Shown here: positions 14,981 through 22,405 of the stretch, piece after piece
Position numbering within the stretch: the stretch's first letter is position 1
Layout of the letters: each line of letters starts with the position of its first letter
IMG/VR virus record: IMGVR_UViG_3300021964_000533
Location: 1-23,924 of that record
DNA length: 23,924 bases
Direction: 5' to 3' (one strand)
DNA from: a virus
Position numbers and translations under genes: made by a program
The notes under the pieces: model-generated
Told to the model about the DNA's origin: nothing
Database searches by the model: none
The model's input: only the letters and a program-made list of their open reading frames with translations

Positions 14981-16020
14981 TGAAAGTCGTCATTATTTCA
15001 GACCAGCATTTTGGTGCTCGTAAAAACTCTAAGTTATTTCACGATTACTTTCTAAAGTTCTATAATGATATTTTCTTCCCATACTTGGAAGAGAACAATA
15101 TCAAGGTAGTGATTGATATGGGAGATACCTTTGATAGTCGTAAAGGTATTGATTTCTCTGCACTAGCATGGGCAAAGAATAATTACTATGATAGACTACA
15201 GGACATGGGTATTCGTGTTCATACTATTGTCGGTAATCATACTGCATACTATAAAAATACTAATGAGGTCAATGCTGTTGATCTTCTTCTCCGTGAGTAT
15301 GATAATGTCACAGTATATTCAGAAGCAACTGAAGTTAAGATAGACAATCGAGATATACTTTTTATTCCCTGGATAAATCAAGACAATGAAGAGAGTACTT
15401 TTAAATTTATTCAAAATTCAAATAGCAAGTGTGCGATGGGGCACCTTGAACTCTCAGGATTTAGAGCTCATAGAGGCGTCATCATGGATCATGGTCATGC
15501 AAGCGAGTTATATTCAAAGTTCGAGAAGGTCTACTCCGGTCACTATCACACTCGATCGGATGATGGACGAATCTATTACTTGGGCAATCCCTATGAGATG
15601 TTCTGGAATGATGTAAATGATACTCGTGGATTTCATATCTTTGATACAGAAACATTAGAGCATACTCCAGTAAATAATCCATATAGACTTTTCTATAATA
15701 TCTACTACGAAGATACTAATTATCAAACATTTGATGCTCGCGAGTATGAGAACAAGATTGTAAAAGTAATTGTCAGACAAAAAACAGACATCAAGAAATT
15801 TGAAAAGTTTATTGACAAACTATATGAATCAAATGTATTTGAATTAAAAGTTGTTGAAAATTTTGTTATCGAAGCAGCAGAAGATTTTGAGGCATTTGAA
15901 TCAGAAGATACACTTTCTATTCTTAACAGATATATTCAAGAATCTGAAATCCAACTTGACAAATCTAGGGTACAGAATATTATGAGAATGACTTATCAAG
16001 AAGCATGTGAGTTAATTTGA
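14980..16020 (+). CDS. 47: Recombination endonuclease subunit gp47 (Mre11/SbcD type)
   Basis: With gp46 it forms the Mre11-Rad50-like complex that resects DNA ends for recombination. The 346 residues (T4 gp47 has 339) carry the metallophosphoesterase motifs in order: SDQHFGA (D8, H10), DMGDTFDSRKG (D49), GNHTAYY (N86, H87), a GHLELSG histidine near 155, and YSGHYHTRS with two histidines near 188-190. The C-terminal third is the capping and gp46-binding region. Its ATG overlaps the gp55 stop (TAATG), so it is expressed from the gp55 promoter. Confidence 0.96.
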   Translation: MKVVIISDQHFGARKNSKLFHDYFLKFYNDIFFPYLEENNIKVVIDMGDTFDSRKGIDFSALAWAKNNYYDRLQDMGIRVHTIVGNHTAYYKNTNEVNAVDLLLREYDNVTVYSEATEVKIDNRDILFIPWINQDNEESTFKFIQNSNSKCAMGHLELSGFRAHRGVIMDHGHASELYSKFEKVYSGHYHTRSDDGRIYYLGNPYEMFWNDVNDTRGFHIFDTETLEHTPVNNPYRLFYNIYYEDTNYQTFDAREYENKIVKVIVRQKTDIKKFEKFIDKLYESNVFELKVVENFVIEAAEDFEAFESEDTLSILNRYIQESEIQLDKSRVQNIMRMTYQEACELI

Positions 16021-16021
16021 A

Positions 16022-16294
16022 ATGTTTATTCTAACAATCTATGGAAAAGAAACTCAAGGTGCATATTCTGTAACGGATGAAGAAGGCGAACAAATACTTT
16101 ATCTGTTTGATGAAGAGGATGATGCGATGAGATATGCTATGATGTTGGAGGAGGAAGGGAGTCCTGATATGCACGTTATAGAAGTTGATGATGAGATAAT
16201 GGTAAAGACTTGTGAGATACATGATTACAAATATTCTATTATCACTAAAAATGACCTTGTAATTCCCCCAGAAACAAAAGATGATTTTATTTGA
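16022..16294 (+). CDS. DUF3110-like small acidic protein
   Basis: A 90-residue acidic protein with the pattern of DUF3110, a family found mostly in cyanobacteria and chloroplast-bearing lineages. It has a short N-terminal strand (MFILTIYGKETQGAYSV), then ILYLFDEEDDAMRYAMMLEE and a closing HVIEVDDEIMVKTCE. The segment FDEEDDAMRYAMMLEEEG is the most family-like part. Function of the family is unknown to me. The gene sits one base after the gp47 stop and overlaps gp46 by 14 bases, so it is locked into the gp47-gp46 operon. That position suggests co-expression with the nuclease complex, though a direct role there is only an inference. Confidence 0.62.
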   Translation: MFILTIYGKETQGAYSVTDEEGEQILYLFDEEDDAMRYAMMLEEEGSPDMHVIEVDDEIMVKTCEIHDYKYSIITKNDLVIPPETKDDFI

Positions 16295-17990
16295 AAAGGT
16301 TCGTTGGAAAAACTTTCTTTCTACTGGAAACCAAAATACTGAAATTAATTTTACAAATCATTCAACTAACCTGGTGATTGGCACAAACGGTGCTGGTAAA
16401 AGTACAATGCTTGATGCACTTACATTTGCACTGTTTGGAAAACCATTTCGTAAAATTAATAAACCACAACTTATCAATACTGTTAATGAAAAAGATTGCG
16501 TAGTTGAAGTTGAGTTTAGTATTGGAACTACTAATTGGAAAGTAATTCGTGGAATCAAACCAAATCTTTTTGAAATTCATAAAGATGGTAGTGTATTAAA
16601 TCAATCTGCTGCAGCTCTGGACCAGCAAAAGTGGTTGGAGCAAAATGTATTGAAGATGAACTATAAGTCGTTTACTCAGATTGTGATTCTGGGCAGCAGC
16701 ACTTTTGTTCCATTCATGCAACTGACAGCATCTAACCGTAGAGAAGTGATTGAGGATCTTCTTGATATTCGTATCTTCTCATCGATGAATAATCTTATTA
16801 AAGATAAGATTCGTGTAATCAAAGAGGAGACAAAAGTTTTAGAACTTAAAAAAGAATCTCTCAATGATAAAGTTAGAATGCAAAAAAACTTTATTGAAGA
16901 ACTTGAGTGCCGTGGAAAAGAAAACGTAAAGCAAAAAGAAAATAAAATTCAAGAACTTCTTGTTGAAGAAAATAATTTGATGAATGATAATGCTTTCATT
17001 GAAGAGGATGTATTTAAATTAAACAAAGAAATTGAAGGAGTAACTGGAGCAACTAGTAAACTTCGCAAACTAGGAAATCTTAAAGGTAAGATTTCTAATA
17101 AAGTAGCAACCATAACCAAGGAACATAAATTCTTCACAGAGAATACGGTCTGCCCTACTTGTGATCAGTCTATCGAAGAGACCTTCAGAATAAATAGGAT
17201 TAACGACGCTCAAAATAAAGCAAAAGAGTTGCAATCTGGTTATAAAGAACTGGAGGAGGCAATTAAAGAGGAGGAAGAGCGAGAGCGTCAATTTACAGTC
17301 CTATCAAAGGAGATTACTACACTAACGCATGGCATTTCTCAAAACAATACTAAGATCGCTGGATGTCAAAGACAGGTCAGAGATCTGGAATCGGAAATTC
17401 AAAGAATTACCGACAACCTTGCAAACAGAAATACTGAGCATGAAAAGTTAGAAACTTTTAAGGACAACTTAAAAACTACATACGAAGATCTAGCAACAAA
17501 GAAGGACAAAATTAACTATTACGATTTCTCGTATAGTTTGCTTAAAGACGGTGGAGTCAAATCTAAAATCATCAAGAAGTATCTACCGCTGATTAATCAG
17601 CAAGTAAACCGTTATCTTCAGATGATGGACTTCTACATCAACTTTACACTTGATGAGGAATTTAACGAAACCGTCCAGTCACCAATCCATGAAAACTTTT
17701 CCTATTCTTCTTTCAGCGAGGGAGAGAAGATGAGAATTGATTTAGCACTCTTGTTTACCTGGAGAGAGGTGGCAAGAATGAAGAACTCTGTTAATACTAA
17801 TCTATTGATTATGGATGAAGTATTTGATAGTTCTCTTGATGGATTTGGAACGGAAGAATTTTTAAAGATCATTCGATTTGTAATTAAGGATGCAAACATA
17901 TTTGTCATCTCTCATAAAGAATCACTGCATGATAAATTTGCAGACGTGATAAGATTTGAAAAAGTAAAAGGATTTAGTCGGATGGTTTGA
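16281..17990 (+). CDS. 46: Recombination endonuclease subunit gp46 (Rad50/SbcC type)
   Basis: ATPase partner of gp47. The 569 residues (T4 gp46 has 560) show Walker A GTNGAGKS at 34-41 and a Q-loop region LGSSTFVPFMQL. Two long coiled coils flank the zinc hook CPTC (C291, C294). The ABC signature FSEGEKMRIDLAL lies near 478-490, Walker B LLIMDEVFDS has D512/E513, and the H-loop is VISHKES. The hook cysteines and all nucleotide-binding motifs are intact. It starts inside the DUF3110-like gene, and its TGA overlaps the ATG of the sulfotransferase gene (ATG shares the final A). Confidence 0.96.
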   Translation: MILFEKVRWKNFLSTGNQNTEINFTNHSTNLVIGTNGAGKSTMLDALTFALFGKPFRKINKPQLINTVNEKDCVVEVEFSIGTTNWKVIRGIKPNLFEIHKDGSVLNQSAAALDQQKWLEQNVLKMNYKSFTQIVILGSSTFVPFMQLTASNRREVIEDLLDIRIFSSMNNLIKDKIRVIKEETKVLELKKESLNDKVRMQKNFIEELECRGKENVKQKENKIQELLVEENNLMNDNAFIEEDVFKLNKEIEGVTGATSKLRKLGNLKGKISNKVATITKEHKFFTENTVCPTCDQSIEETFRINRINDAQNKAKELQSGYKELEEAIKEEEERERQFTVLSKEITTLTHGISQNNTKIAGCQRQVRDLESEIQRITDNLANRNTEHEKLETFKDNLKTTYEDLATKKDKINYYDFSYSLLKDGGVKSKIIKKYLPLINQQVNRYLQMMDFYINFTLDEEFNETVQSPIHENFSYSSFSEGEKMRIDLALLFTWREVARMKNSVNTNLLIMDEVFDSSLDGFGTEEFLKIIRFVIKDANIFVISHKESLHDKFADVIRFEKVKGFSRMV

Positions 17991-18619
17991 TGCCAACATT
18001 CATACACAAGGATACAGGGAGAAAAGTATTTTTTGCACATATCCCTAGAACTGCTGGTAGATTTGTAGAGTCTAGTCTTTTAGAAAATAATTTTGAGTGG
18101 GGAGATAGTCATCTTAATAATGGTTATGGTGTAATGTCTGTTGTGAATGGATATGAGATTGCACATTATCATAGACCCTGGTATGAAAAGTATCTTGATG
18201 TCAAAGGTATTCCTCATTTTTCTATTGTAAGAAATCCAATCGATAGATTTATTTCAGGATCAATTTATCTCAAAAGAGCTTATGGTGATGATATTCAATC
18301 TGTAATGGAGGATCCAATTATGTTTCCCTCTATGATTACAAATTTGCCATTAGAAGGAGCACTTAATTGGTATAGACCTCAGATTCAGTTTTTGAGAAAC
18401 GATACTCACATTTGGAAATTTGAAAATAGGATGGACGAACAATTTTTTGAATGGTTGAGTGATATTGTAGGTGTTAAATTAATTTTTAATAAAAATGCTA
18501 AGTATCCAAAATCAAAAGACGAAGGAAATAAACTTAAAAAAACTCCTGCATTATCAAACAATATTAAGAATTCTTACATTAAAGACATTGAATACCTTTA
18601 TCCAGAACTATTAGTGTAA
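17990..18619 (+). CDS. Sulfotransferase-like protein
   Basis: A 209-residue protein with the two nucleotide-binding signatures of sulfotransferases that use PAPS. The 5'-phosphosulfate loop is VFFAHIPRTAGRFVESSL (IPRTAG at 18-23, equivalent to the common IPKTAG). The 3'-phosphate motif is FSIVRNPIDRFISG (R81, R86, S89). The intervening AHYHRPW may supply catalytic or substrate residues. The start is the ATG that overlaps the gp46 stop; an in-frame TTG one codon upstream is less likely. The acceptor is unknown: host polysaccharide, lipid or a phage glycan are all possible. It is the last gene of the gp55-gp47-gp46 transcript. Such genes occur in several marine cyanophages. Confidence 0.78.
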   Translation: MPTFIHKDTGRKVFFAHIPRTAGRFVESSLLENNFEWGDSHLNNGYGVMSVVNGYEIAHYHRPWYEKYLDVKGIPHFSIVRNPIDRFISGSIYLKRAYGDDIQSVMEDPIMFPSMITNLPLEGALNWYRPQIQFLRNDTHIWKFENRMDEQFFEWLSDIVGVKLIFNKNAKYPKSKDEGNKLKKTPALSNNIKNSYIKDIEYLYPELLV

Positions 18620-18641
18620 AGAATAGTTTAGTTTTAAAAAA

Positions 18642-18673
18642 TAAGTTAAATGTAACAAAAATACATTAAGTTA
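18642..18673. repeat. Direct TAAGTTA repeats flanking a weak hairpin after the sulfotransferase
   Basis: TAAGTTA occurs at 18642-18648 and again at 18667-18673. Between them AATGTA (18649-18654) and TACATT (18662-18667) can pair around an A-rich loop. The tract is very AT-rich and has no T-run, so it is a poor terminator; it could be a protein-binding site or a neutral sequence. Confidence 0.3.
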
Positions 18674-18683
18674 GGATACGCAC

Positions 18684-18691
18684 ACTAAATA
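18684..18691 (+). promoter_or_regulatory. Late promoter box ACTAAATA before the twin CX3C gene
   Basis: ACTAAATA lies in the 138-base gap after the sulfotransferase gene, 66 bases before the next ATG, which has its own ribosome-binding site GAGGA at 18746-18750. The leader is longer than for other late genes here, which lowers confidence. Confidence 0.5.
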
Positions 18692-18757
18692 GTAACAGAA
18701 TTGGAGAAATAGATGGAGTAAACTCTCTTTATTATTGTAATTTATGAGGAAGATACC

Positions 18758-18940
18758 ATGCACAATTTACTTTCATTTAATCAACTAGCAGGGTGGCAAC
18801 AAAGCATCCAAAAGTTAACAAAAACATTAGATCAATCGATGGAGGAATCAGACAAAATCAATGACTATTATGATTGTCTAATAGAATGTGATGATACTCA
18901 ATCAAAATGCAAAAGAGTTTGTAGGAGTATGTTGACTTAA
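18758..18940 (+). CDS. Twin CX3C microprotein of unknown function
   Basis: A 60-residue, mostly helical protein. The first helix (LAGWQQSIQKLTKTLDQSME) leads to a C-terminal segment with four cysteines in a twin CX3C arrangement: C40/C44 and C51/C55, in YDCLIECDDTQSKCKRVCR. Two CX3C pairs on antiparallel helices can make two disulfides or hold one metal ion. No signal peptide or membrane segment is visible. A GAGGA ribosome-binding site supports the start. A late-type box lies upstream and a GC-rich hairpin downstream, so the gene looks like a free-standing one-gene unit. The fold is inferred from cysteine spacing only. Confidence 0.68.
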   Translation: MHNLLSFNQLAGWQQSIQKLTKTLDQSMEESDKINDYYDCLIECDDTQSKCKRVCRSMLT

Positions 18941-18971
18941 CCTGTAGTAGACACTAGGAGAACTGTCACCG

Positions 18972-18998
18972 AAAGCCCCCGCCGTAAGGTGGGGGTTT
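18972..18998 (+). terminator. GC-rich hairpin, probable terminator of the microprotein unit
   Basis: An 8-bp stem (18976-18983 with 18988-18995, including one G-U pair) is closed by a GUAA tetraloop and extended by a G-U and two A-U pairs. Only three T follow, then GG, so this is a strong hairpin with a weak U-tract. It may terminate, pause, or protect the 3' end. The extended -10 element of the next promoter begins at its last base. Confidence 0.65.
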
Positions 18999-19006
18999 GG
19001 TATTAT
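18998..19006 (+). promoter_or_regulatory. Extended -10 promoter for the CobT-like gene
   Basis: TGGTATTAT matches the extended -10 pattern TGnTATAAT with one mismatch; no -35 hexamer is visible, because that place is taken by the hairpin stem. The expected start point is near 19013, leaving a leader of about 15 bases before the ATG at 19028. Confidence 0.5.
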
Positions 19007-19027
19007 AGGTGCATACGAGACAAACCC

Positions 19028-21145
19028 ATGGCAGTCAAGCAAGAAATCAAATCTCAACTCGCCAAACTCCTTGCCACCGAGGATCTGGTGGTAGAGCACA
19101 AACAGACCCAGACTGCCTGCTTCAATGTCCACACCCGTGTCTTGACTCTTCCCATGTGGGATAAGGCAAGTGATGCAGTATATGACCTTCTGGTGGGTCA
19201 TGAGGTGGGACACGCACTTTTTACACCAGATGAGAATTGGTTAGAGAAGGTAGCAGTTCCCCCACAATTTGTGAATGTAGTGGAAGATGCTCGCATTGAA
19301 AAGATGATGAAACGTAGGTATGCTGGACTAGCAAAAACTTTCTATCATGGCTATAAGGAATTACAAGAACAAGACTTTTTCTCTATATCTGACAGCAATG
19401 TTGCTGATCTTAATCTTGCTGATCGTGCAAATCTATACTTTAAGGTCGGTAATTTTGTAGACATTTCTTTTACTGAAGAAGAACTAACAATCATTCGTAT
19501 GATCGAAGATTGCGAAACTTTTGATGAAGTATTGACAGCAGCAGAAGAATTATATTTGTTTTGTAAGAATGAAAAAGAAGAGAAAGTAGATGATATGGAG
19601 ATGCCACCAGAGATTGGTGGTGAGTCTGATCAACCGGCAAATGAATTGACAGACATAGAACCTATTGAATCTGAGGGTTCTGGTGATTCTGATGATGCTG
19701 AAGTGACAAATCAACAACCATCATCTTCAGGTAATTATGATGATGAACTTGAAGTCATGACTGCTGATGCACTACAAGAAAAGATTGAATCTCTTGTAGA
19801 TAGTGGTGCTATTGATAATGTATATGTTGAAGTTCCTAAGGTCAATCTTGATGTAGTGATTGCTAAGAATGATGAGGTTCATTGTGAAATTGATCATTGG
19901 TTTGATCGTCAACAAGAAAATTTTTCTTATGTAGAAGTTTTTGGTGAAGTTGATACTGAGTTTGTTAAGTTCAAACGTTCTGCACAAAAAGAAGTTAATT
20001 ACCTTGTCAAAGAGTTTGAGTGTAAGAAAGCAGCAGACTCATATGCTCGTGCCACTACAGCACGTACAGGAGTCTTGGATACAACTAAACTACACACCTA
20101 CAAATACAACGAAGACCTATTCAAAAAAGTTACTACACTTGCTGATGGTAAAAGTCATGGATTAGTTTTTATCCTTGACTGGTCTGGTTCTATGAGCCGT
20201 GTTTTACTGGATACATGCAAGCAATTGTTTAATCTTGTTTGGTTCTGTAAGAAAGTTGGTATTCCGTTTGATGTTTATGCGTTTACTAATGAATGGGAAC
20301 GTCCTGAGTTTGATTCAAATACTGGAGAAATTATTAAACCTGCAAAAATTGGAAATCGCACTGATAAGAAAGAATATACTTTAACAGTTGGTGATGATTT
20401 TTCTTTAATGAATATTCTCACCAGTAAAGTGAGTGGTAAAAATCTGGAGCATCAGATGAAGAACATCTGGCGTATTGCTAATTATCATAACAATTACTTT
20501 CAAGCAACCTTTAGCATTTGTCCTCGTTTGAGTCTTTCTGGCACTCCTTTGAATGAATCTCTTGTATCTCTTCATGAAATTCTACCTAAGTTTCAAAAAG
20601 AGAATAAACTTCAGAAAGTTCAGTGTGTCATCTTAACTGATGGTGAGGCAAATGATATTGGATATAATGTTGAAATCATTCGACCCAGTAATAGTTATAT
20701 GGGATATCGTCGTGTTCACCCTGGTCATGCTTTTCTTCGTGATCGTAAGACTGGTAATACATATAAGTTTGACTATGGGTGGCATAGTTTCACTCAAACT
20801 TTGTTGACAAATATGCGTGATAAGTTTCCATCAGTAAATTTTATTGGTATGCGTGTTCTAGAGGGTCGTGGAGCAAATGACTTTATCAAACTCTATTACA
20901 ATTATGGAGATACTGATTATGATAAAATTATGTTTGATTGGAGAAAGAATAAAAGTTTCTGTATTAAGAAGTCTGGATATCATGCATACTTTGGATTGTC
21001 TGCAACTGCATTATCACAAGATGCTGAGTTTGATGTTGATGATGGTGCAACAAAAGCAAAAATCAAATCTGCTTTCGTAAAATCTTTGAAGACAAAGAAA
21101 CTAAATAAGAAAGTTCTAGGTGAATTCATTTCTTTGGTGGCATGA
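19028..21145 (+). CDS. cobT: Metalloprotease-VWA protein, CobT-like partner of the AAA+ ATPase
   Basis: A 705-residue, three-part protein. Residues 1-180 hold a zincin motif GHEVGHALF (H58, E59, H62), then FVNVVEDARIEKMM near 81-94, whose acidic residues could give the third metal ligand. About 195-245 is an acidic, Ser/Asp-rich linker. The C-terminal part is a von Willebrand A domain with the MIDAS motif FILDWSGSMSR (D384, S386, S388) and VILTDGEAND. CobT-type proteins pair with CobS-type AAA+ ATPases in cobalt chelatase, but no large chelatase subunit gene is in this window, so cobalt insertion is unproven. The start is the ATG 40 bases after the hairpin; an upstream in-frame GTG lies inside the hairpin. 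Its stop overlaps the next ATG (ATGA). Confidence 0.85.
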   Translation: MAVKQEIKSQLAKLLATEDLVVEHKQTQTACFNVHTRVLTLPMWDKASDAVYDLLVGHEVGHALFTPDENWLEKVAVPPQFVNVVEDARIEKMMKRRYAGLAKTFYHGYKELQEQDFFSISDSNVADLNLADRANLYFKVGNFVDISFTEEELTIIRMIEDCETFDEVLTAAEELYLFCKNEKEEKVDDMEMPPEIGGESDQPANELTDIEPIESEGSGDSDDAEVTNQQPSSSGNYDDELEVMTADALQEKIESLVDSGAIDNVYVEVPKVNLDVVIAKNDEVHCEIDHWFDRQQENFSYVEVFGEVDTEFVKFKRSAQKEVNYLVKEFECKKAADSYARATTARTGVLDTTKLHTYKYNEDLFKKVTTLADGKSHGLVFILDWSGSMSRVLLDTCKQLFNLVWFCKKVGIPFDVYAFTNEWERPEFDSNTGEIIKPAKIGNRTDKKEYTLTVGDDFSLMNILTSKVSGKNLEHQMKNIWRIANYHNNYFQATFSICPRLSLSGTPLNESLVSLHEILPKFQKENKLQKVQCVILTDGEANDIGYNVEIIRPSNSYMGYRRVHPGHAFLRDRKTGNTYKFDYGWHSFTQTLLTNMRDKFPSVNFIGMRVLEGRGANDFIKLYYNYGDTDYDKIMFDWRKNKSFCIKKSGYHAYFGLSATALSQDAEFDVDDGATKAKIKSAFVKSLKTKKLNKKVLGEFISLVA

Positions 21146-21279
21146 ACTGGAAAGAAATCGCACTTCAAAGTGAAACTAATCCTAAGATCCGTAAGGTTCT
21201 TTTAGAGGGTCCTAAGAAATTAACTGATGCATGGTTGTTGGCTGCAATGAAATTTAAGTATGGTCGGTTTGAAAAGTGA
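21142..21279 (+). CDS. 45-residue ORF between the cobT-like and cobS-like genes
   Basis: Starts at an ATG overlapping the upstream stop as ATGA and ends at TGA just before the C-rich repeat. The product (MNWKEIALQSETNPKIRKVL at the start, ending KYGRFEK) is basic and predicted helical, with two Trp, a Pro-Lys turn and a conserved-looking LTDAWLLAAMKFKYG segment. The tight coupling to the VWA gene, no in-frame stop for 45 codons, and the same strand support a real gene. I recognise no family. It could be a small adaptor of the pair, or a translational bridge. Confidence 0.6.
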   Translation: MNWKEIALQSETNPKIRKVLLEGPKKLTDAWLLAAMKFKYGRFEK

Positions 21280-21281
21280 AC

Positions 21282-21313
21282 ACTCTGCCCCCGACTCTGC
21301 CCCACTCTGCCCT
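21282..21313 (+). repeat. Three ACTCTGCCC(C/T) tandem repeats before cobS
   Basis: ACTCTGCCCC at 21282-21291 and 21294-21303, then ACTCTGCCCT at 21304-21313, with start-to-start distances of 12 and 10 bases. The third copy ends on the first T of a TATAAT. The C-rich tract stands out in this AT-rich genome and occupies the place where a -35 hexamer would be. Confidence 0.85.
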
Positions 21314-21318
21314 ATAAT
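21313..21318 (+). promoter_or_regulatory. -10 element TATAAT for the CobS-like gene
   Basis: A perfect TATAAT with no matching -35 hexamer: only C-rich repeat sequence lies 16-18 bases upstream. This looks like an activator-dependent (middle-mode-like) promoter whose activator might bind the repeats. The expected start point is near 21325, 16 bases before the favoured ATG at 21341. Confidence 0.6.
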
Positions 21319-21340
21319 AACTTCAGTTCAAACAAACCAA

Positions 21341-22405
21341 ATGTCCCTCTCACCTGAGTTCATTCGCACTTCCCTTCAAGGGTTGTATGGTGAGTCTGTT
21401 GCTGCTGCTGATATTCGTGCCTGGTGTGCTATGAATGGTGCGAACTATCAAACTGTCACTAACAAACTCACTGAGTACAAAACTAGTCGTGGAAAGTGGA
21501 ACTTGACTGTACAAGAAAAACTAGAGCAAACCTATCAGGCACCACCTGCAATGCCTGTTGTCGAGCAAAACCTTATTCCTGCAAAAGATGATACCTTCGT
21601 CAGCTTTGGTAACTTCGCTGATATTAAAAAGATTATTAAGTCCGGTCTGTTCTATCCAACGTTCATTACGGGTCTTTCGGGTAATGGTAAAACGTTCTCT
21701 GTGGAGCAGGCATGTTCCCAAACAAAGCGAGAACTTATCCGTGTAAACATCACAATCGAAACAGATGAAGATGATCTTATTGGCGGTTTCCGTCTTGTTA
21801 ATGGAGAAACCGTCTGGCACAATGGACCAGTCATTGAAGCACTCCAACGTGGAGCAATCTTGCTCCTTGACGAAATCGACCTTGCCTCAAACAAAATCCT
21901 TTGTCTCCAATCTATTCTCGAAGGAAAAGGAGTTTTCCTCAAGAAGATTGGCAAATACATTACGCCCGCAGAAGGTTTCAACGTATTCGCAACCGCAAAT
22001 ACTAAAGGTAAAGGAAGCGACGACGGACGATTCATTGGAACTAACGTGCTTAACGAAGCCTTCCTTGAGCGATTCCCTGTAACCTTTGAGCAGTCCTATC
22101 CTGCCTCTGCAATAGAGCAGAAGATCCTTATGGCACTCTGTAGTGATACAGACTTCTGCAAGCGCCTCTGTGATTGGGCAGACATCATCCGTAAGACTTT
22201 CTATGATGGTGGTATTGAAGAGATCATTAGCACTCGCCGCTTGGTTCATATCGTTCGTGCATACAGCATCTTTAATGATAAGGCAAAGGCAATTCAAGTC
22301 TGCGTGAATCGTTTTGATGATGAGACCAAGCAAGCATTCCTAGAACTGTATGATAAGGTTGATGCTGACTTCGTGATGCCAATTGACGCGGAGGTACAAT
22401 CCTGA
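21341..22405 (+). CDS. cobS: CobS/MoxR-type AAA+ ATPase
   Basis: A 354-residue ATPase with Walker A GLSGNGKTFS at 111-120, Walker B ILLLDEID at 173-180, sensor 1 FATANT (N220), and an arginine-finger candidate in LERFPV (R244). This is the order found in MoxR/CobS AAA+ proteins. The N-terminal 90 residues form a helical adaptor region. The frame is open to an ATG at 21260, but that would translate the C-rich repeat and the promoter, so the ATG at 21341 (MSLSPEFIRT) is preferred; no strong Shine-Dalgarno is visible. Cyanophage copies are commonly named cobS. Together with the VWA/metalloprotease gene it may remodel a protein target or serve a metal chelatase. Confidence 0.87.
   Translation: MSLSPEFIRTSLQGLYGESVAAADIRAWCAMNGANYQTVTNKLTEYKTSRGKWNLTVQEKLEQTYQAPPAMPVVEQNLIPAKDDTFVSFGNFADIKKIIKSGLFYPTFITGLSGNGKTFSVEQACSQTKRELIRVNITIETDEDDLIGGFRLVNGETVWHNGPVIEALQRGAILLLDEIDLASNKILCLQSILEGKGVFLKKIGKYITPAEGFNVFATANTKGKGSDDGRFIGTNVLNEAFLERFPVTFEQSYPASAIEQKILMALCSDTDFCKRLCDWADIIRKTFYDGGIEEIISTRRLVHIVRAYSIFNDKAKAIQVCVNRFDDETKQAFLELYDKVDADFVMPIDAEVQS

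Noticed and set aside
18989-19027. GTG start of the CobT-like protein inside the hairpin
   Set aside because: The 13 extra codons are encoded by the hairpin stem and the extended -10 promoter, so they would be absent from most transcripts; the ATG at 19028 is cleaner.
21260-21340. Longer start for the CobS-like ATPase at 21260
   Set aside because: It would translate the C-rich tandem repeat and the TATAAT promoter, giving a Pro/Ser/Cys-rich extension unlike the rest. The ATG at 21341 follows the promoter at a natural distance.
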